Shown: positions 23,474 through 26,916 of the stretch, piece after piece
How positions within the stretch are numbered: the first letter of the stretch is position 1
How the letters are laid out: each line of letters opens with the position of its first letter
NCBI GenBank assembly: GCA_937983015.1
Contig: CALKAK010000163.1
Span: forward strand, 1-26,916
Origin: an uncultured Bacillaceae bacterium
GTDB taxonomy: Bacteria; Bacillota; Bacilli; Bacillales; Caldibacillaceae
Reading direction: 5' to 3'
Length of the DNA stretch: 26,916 nt
Notes under the pieces: generated by a model
Database searches by the model: none
What the model saw: the letters and a program-made list of their open reading frames with translations, nothing else
What the model was told of the DNA's origin: nothing
Program-made: the position numbers and the translations under genes

Positions 23474-23504
23474 GTGCCAATGAACAATCATTGGCACTCT
23501 TTTT
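23474..23504 (+). terminator. Intercistronic hairpin between tctC and tctB
   Basis: GTGCCAATGA (23474-23483) and TCATTGGCAC (23488-23497) form a perfect 10-base stem with a 4-base loop, followed by TCTTTTTC. It would end most transcripts after tctC, with read-through supplying the membrane subunits at lower level. Confidence 0.75.
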
Positions 23505-23522
23505 CAATCAGGAGGGGGTTCT

Positions 23523-23969
23523 GTGTTTAAGTCGGCGAATAAAAAAATTGCCGTATTTCTAGCTATTTTAGCATTTAGCTATATTATCGCCAGTATCCGG
23601 TTACCTGCCTACCCTTACGTTCCCGTAGATTCTGATGCCGTCCCGATTTCGCTTGGTTTTATTTTATTAATCCTTTCCATTCTATTATTCTTTGTGAAAG
23701 ATAACCATCAAAGGGACAAAAAACTCCCGAAGAAGGAAATCGCCGTCATCCTGATCGCACTCGGTTTTGTCCTTGTCTATATCATGCTATTTGAGATCGT
23801 CGGTTTTGTAATCGCAACAGCTCTATTCATTTTGACGACCTCACGGTTTTTAGGATACCGCAACTGGCTGAGTAACGTCATCGTTTCCATTTCAGTTCCT
23901 TTAGTGATTTATCTATTGTTCACCCAGTTTTTAAAAATCCAATTGCCCCAGGGGCTACTTCCTTTTTAA
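23523..23969 (+). CDS. tctB: Tripartite tricarboxylate transporter small membrane subunit TctB
   Basis: 148-residue membrane protein with four hydrophobic segments, the expected size and topology for TctB. Helix 1 is followed by a loop with RLPAYPYVPVDSDAVPISLG, where the family carries a conserved P-------G-R/S-FP pattern. The start is GTG 23523 behind GGAGGGGG. TctB supports the large subunit TctA in proton- or sodium-driven uptake of the acid bound by TctC. It lies 20 bases before tctA. The weak sequence conservation of TctB makes context the main support. Confidence 0.85.
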   Translation: MFKSANKKIAVFLAILAFSYIIASIRLPAYPYVPVDSDAVPISLGFILLILSILLFFVKDNHQRDKKLPKKEIAVILIALGFVLVYIMLFEIVGFVIATALFILTTSRFLGYRNWLSNVIVSISVPLVIYLLFTQFLKIQLPQGLLPF

Positions 23970-23989
23970 ATGAAGGATGTGTTGTAGAA

Positions 23990-25492
23990 ATGTTTGAAGG
24001 GATTTTTACCGGATTTCAAGTAGCTTTTAGTTTAGAAGGTCTGGTCTTTGTCTTTATAGGTGCTTTAACCGGAACGTTGATCGGTATGATACCGGGATTG
24101 GGACCGATTACGGCGATCGCGGTGATGATTCCGATTACTTACGGAATGGATCCGGCATTTGCCATGTTGTTGATGGCGGGTGTGTATTACGGAGCGGCTT
24201 ACGGTGGAGCGGCATCTTCGATTCTCCTCAATGCTCCGGGCGAATCCATGTCAGTACCGACCACATTTGATGGGTACCCGATGGCGAAACAGGGGAAAGC
24301 AGGTAAGGCGCTAGCCATCGCCGCGATCGCTTCTTTTGTCGGTGGGACGATTAGTGTCGTGTTACTCACGTTATTCGCACCTTTTCTCGCCCGATTGGCG
24401 TTATCTTTCGGTCCGGCGGAGTATTTCGCTTTGATGCTCATGGGATTGATGATGATTTCCAGTTTTTCTGAAGGCTCGACGGTAAAAGCGTTAATTTCCG
24501 CAACCCTTGGCTTCATGATCGCGACAATCGGCATCGATTTACAAACGGGCACCCGCCGCTTTACTTTCGGTAATGCGAATTTACTGGAAGGAATCGATTT
24601 CCTCGTTATCGCCCTCGGTTTATTTGCCATGGCTGAAGTGAGCTCTTTGATTTTCGAGAGGAGACAGTCGGGTAATTATACGAGTAAACTCGGCAGCTTA
24701 CGGCTCAACGGGGAAGAAGTGAAAGAAATGACCGGTCCGACGCTACGACAATCACTAGTCGGTTTCGTCATCGGAGTCTTGCCCGGTGCAGGAGGCACGA
24801 TCGCATCCTTTTTATCGTATATCACGGAAAAGCGAATTTCGAAAAGACCTCATGAATTTGGAAAAGGTTCGATTGCCGGGCTGGCAGCACCGGAAGCTGC
24901 GAATAACGGAGCATCCACAGGGTCCTTTGTTCCTCTTTTAAGTTTAGGAATTCCCGGTTCAGGAACGACCGCGGTGATGCTCGGGGCTTTGATCGTTCTT
25001 GGCGTTCAGCCAGGGCCATTATTAATGAACGAACACCCGGAAATATTCTGGGGAGTTATCGCCAGTATGTATATCGGGAATGTGATTTTACTAATTCTCA
25101 ACTTGCCTCTTATTCCGTATTTATCCAGAATTTTAAAAATCCCGCGGCCGATGCTGATTTCTTTGATTATCGTTTTCTGTGTGATCGGTGTATACGGTAT
25201 CGGCTTCAATACTTTTGATTTATATTTACTTGTTTTTTTCGGGATCATCGGCTATTTCATGGCATATTTTAGGTTTCCCGCTGCTCCGATGCTACTGGCA
25301 TTTATTTTGGGAGATTTGATGGAACAGTCGCTCCGGCAAGCATTGACAATTTCTAATGGTAGCTTATGGATCTTTGTTGAAAAACCGATTGCTTTTAGTT
25401 TATTACTCATTTCGTTTCTGACCTTCATTGTTCCCCTTATTCGCAATTGGCGTAGAAAACAATTGACCAAAAAACTAGAGAGGAATGGCTGA
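23990..25492 (+). CDS. tctA: Tripartite tricarboxylate transporter large membrane subunit TctA
   Basis: 500-residue membrane permease, family length, with about a dozen hydrophobic segments. The two signature repeats are present: GALTGTLIGMIPGLGPITAIA near the N terminus (residues 19-38) with YGGAASSILLNAPGE, and VGFVIGVLPGAGGTIASFLS in the second half with PEAANNGASTGSFVPLLSLG and IPGSGTTAVMLGAL. These glycine/proline loops probably line the transport site. ATG 23990 is preceded by a modest AAGGATG. It is the last gene of the tctCBA operon, with a terminator about 80 bases further on. No regulator (for example a TctDE-type two-component system) is adjacent. Confidence 0.93.
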   Translation: MFEGIFTGFQVAFSLEGLVFVFIGALTGTLIGMIPGLGPITAIAVMIPITYGMDPAFAMLLMAGVYYGAAYGGAASSILLNAPGESMSVPTTFDGYPMAKQGKAGKALAIAAIASFVGGTISVVLLTLFAPFLARLALSFGPAEYFALMLMGLMMISSFSEGSTVKALISATLGFMIATIGIDLQTGTRRFTFGNANLLEGIDFLVIALGLFAMAEVSSLIFERRQSGNYTSKLGSLRLNGEEVKEMTGPTLRQSLVGFVIGVLPGAGGTIASFLSYITEKRISKRPHEFGKGSIAGLAAPEAANNGASTGSFVPLLSLGIPGSGTTAVMLGALIVLGVQPGPLLMNEHPEIFWGVIASMYIGNVILLILNLPLIPYLSRILKIPRPMLISLIIVFCVIGVYGIGFNTFDLYLLVFFGIIGYFMAYFRFPAAPMLLAFILGDLMEQSLRQALTISNGSLWIFVEKPIAFSLLLISFLTFIVPLIRNWRRKQLTKKLERNG

Positions 25493-25570
25493 CTGAATGT
25501 AAAAGGGAAGGCGTATATTTTCTCTGTGGGTTTCCTTGGTAAATAATCAGAAGATCTATCAAAAGCTAAA

Positions 25571-25615
25571 GCCACCCGTTTCTACGAATGATAGAAATAG
25601 GTGGCATTCTTTTTT
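25571..25615 (+). terminator. Terminator of the tctCBA operon
   Basis: GCCACC-GTTTCTA pairs with TAGAAAT-GGTGGC (25571-25605, one mismatch in the stem, 7-base loop), followed by a run of six T. Confidence 0.85.
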
Positions 25616-25689
25616 CGTTTTTTCATCACCAAAAAAATCGTTTTTAGGGATTAAATTTTTACTTACATATATGGAAAGAAATGGTGTAA

Positions 25690-26845
25690 TAAAATATGAG
25701 TTTTTGCAGTCCGGCAATTTTCTTGCCAATATGTTTCCTTAATTGTTTTCCGTACGCTTATTATTTCGTCGATGAAGTTTTCGATGAGCTGTTAAAATAC
25801 GTAATCGAGCCGATCGTAACCTTATCCCATTTTGAAATGCCCCTGCATTTGGTTAAAGAATACAAGGGCTGGCGCAACCGGAAATTAGTTGAATTCTTTG
25901 AACGGTATGCATGAGTCGTGTTTAAACGGTATAAAGACAAGGTGAAATACTAGCTCATCTTCAATGAGATCAATATGGCACTGTTCCAGACGGTCCACAC
26001 CCTTGGCTATTCCTTGAAAGAAGGCGAAGATCGCCATCAACCGATCTTCCAGGGGTTGCGTCATCAATTCCTGGCCAGTGCTCTTGCGGTAAAAGCGGCA
26101 CGGGCGATTATCTCCGATGCGAAGATCAGTAATGTGATCTGTTACCTACCAACCTCTACCAACCCGTAGATTGTAATCCAGAAAACGTACTTTATGCCAG
26201 AGAACAAAGCCGGTTTTTAAATAATTTTTGTACCGATGTCCAGGTCCGTGGATAAGATCCGAACTATATCAAACGTTTCATGAAAGAGAAAAACGTGAAA
26301 TTGGAGATGGAAGATGGGGATTTAGACATCCTGAAAGAAGGTACAGTGGATTTTATCTCCATCAGTTACTACATGTCGCGGACGGAGAGGAAAGATAAAG
26401 ATCGAGAAAAATTGATCGCGGGGAATATTATCGGCGGTGTGAAGAACCCGTATCTTAAGGCTAGCGATTGGGCTGGGAAATCGATCCGATCGGGCTACAG
26501 ATCTCTCTGGACGAATTGTGGGAGCGGTATGAAGTACCAATCATGATCGTGGAAAATGGCCTTGGCGAGCACGATAAAGTGGAAGAGGATGGCTCGATCA
26601 ATGATGATTACCGGATCGATTATTTGCGTAAACACATTCAGGCGATGGGGGAAGCGATCGAAGATGGAATAGAAGTTATCGGTTATACCCCGTAGGGATG
26701 AATCGATATCGTCAGCGCATCGACCGGTCAAATGAGTAAACGCTACGGATTTATTTATATAGATAAACACGATGATGGTTCGGGAACGCTTGAAAGAAAA
26801 TGGAAAAAATCATTTTACTGGTATAAAAAGGTAATCGAATCGAAC
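25690..26845 (+). pseudogene. 6-phospho-beta-glucosidase (GH1), 5'-truncated and full of stops
   Basis: Readable GH1 blocks in order are VFDELLKYVIEPIVTLSHFE, YKGWRNRKLVEFFERY, FKRYKDKVKY, FNEIN (the general acid/base motif), VDCNPENVLYA, PNYIKRF, VDFISISYYMS, WEIDPIGLQISLDELWERY, IMIVENGLGE (the nucleophile motif), YLRKHIQAMGEAIEDGIEV, IDIVSASTGQMSKRYGFIY and SFYWYKKVIESN. The first part of the protein, up to about the FYDDLFD segment (roughly 100 residues), is missing. Lesions include TGA at 25912-25914 and TAG at 25951-25953 (expected Trp). There is a frameshift between about 26130 and 26165, a TAA in VRG-stop-DPN near 26252, a one-base loss near 26468, TAG at 26693-26695 (expected Trp in TPWG) and TGA at 26699-26701. 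It would have hydrolysed PTS-imported beta-glucosides such as cellobiose phosphate. No matching PTS gene is in the window. Confidence 0.9.
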
Positions 26846-26916
26846 GTTTTCAAAAGGGAATCGAAATCAAAAATGCGTTGTTATGGGATATCAAGCGCTT
26901 ATACAAAGAAGAATTC

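Noticed and set aside
24199..24630. 143-codon - strand frame inside tctA.
   Set aside because: Antisense shadow of a highly conserved TctA region; low-complexity composition.
1..26916. CRISPR arrays, tRNA and rRNA genes.
   Set aside because: I saw no regularly spaced direct repeats, no cloverleaf with a TTC-A/G-A arm, and no rRNA-like conserved stretches.

Overview
The window looks like chromosomal DNA of a low-to-mid GC Bacillota, most likely a Bacillaceae-type organism. Shine-Dalgarno sites are strong AGGAGG types, TTG/GTG starts are used, promoters are of the sigma-A type, rho-independent terminators are abundant, a CcpA cre site matches the consensus, and lipoproteins have classical lipoboxes. 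This assignment rests on gene style and protein resemblance, not on any search.

Layout. (1) 1-280: the 3' end of a type I restriction HsdR subunit and its terminator. (2) 280-830: non-coding DNA with two LacI-type palindromes and the lacI promoter. (3) 830-7721: a sugar operon on the + strand. It holds a LacI/CcpA-type repressor, a CUT1 ABC importer (binding lipoprotein and two permeases, no ATPase), a PfkB sugar kinase, and a GH13_18 phosphorylase carrying the Arg/His pair associated with sucrose 6'-phosphate phosphorylase. (4) 7819-10796: a perfect inverted repeat that looks like two IS ends joined, directly abutting a 5'-truncated, frameshifted pRiA4b-ORF-3-like pseudogene, followed by its intact paralogue and a bidirectional terminator. 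(5) 10830-13406 on the - strand: a metal-dependent amidohydrolase and a GltS-like permease behind a good promoter, with a consensus cre site upstream. (6) 13803-16088: a decayed acyl-CoA synthetase gene and an intact SCP2-domain protein. (7) 16245-22280: an amide/peptide hydrolysis region. It holds an M20D amidohydrolase, AbgB-like hydrolase, AbgT-like transporter and AbgA-like hydrolase. The AbgB- and AbgT-like genes each have a one-base problem near the 5' end. (8) 22419-25492: a tripartite tricarboxylate transporter operon in the order tctC-tctB-tctA. (9) 25690-26845: a heavily decayed GH1 6-phospho-beta-glucosidase; the window then ends.

How the genes work together. The left half imports and phosphorolyses an alpha-glucoside (sucrose or its 6'-phosphate) to glucose 1-phosphate and fructose or fructose 6-phosphate. 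The right half is a collection of amide hydrolases paired with secondary transporters, consistent with scavenging acylated amino acids or aminobenzoyl-glutamate-like compounds and small carboxylates. Three pseudogenes and two frameshift suspects show that the region is eroding. Some single-base indels lie in homopolymers, so sequencing error must be excluded for abgB and abgT. The point of most biological interest is the combination of an ABC importer, which delivers unphosphorylated sugar, with a phosphorylase that appears built for a phosphorylated disaccharide and a PfkB kinase encoded immediately upstream of it.
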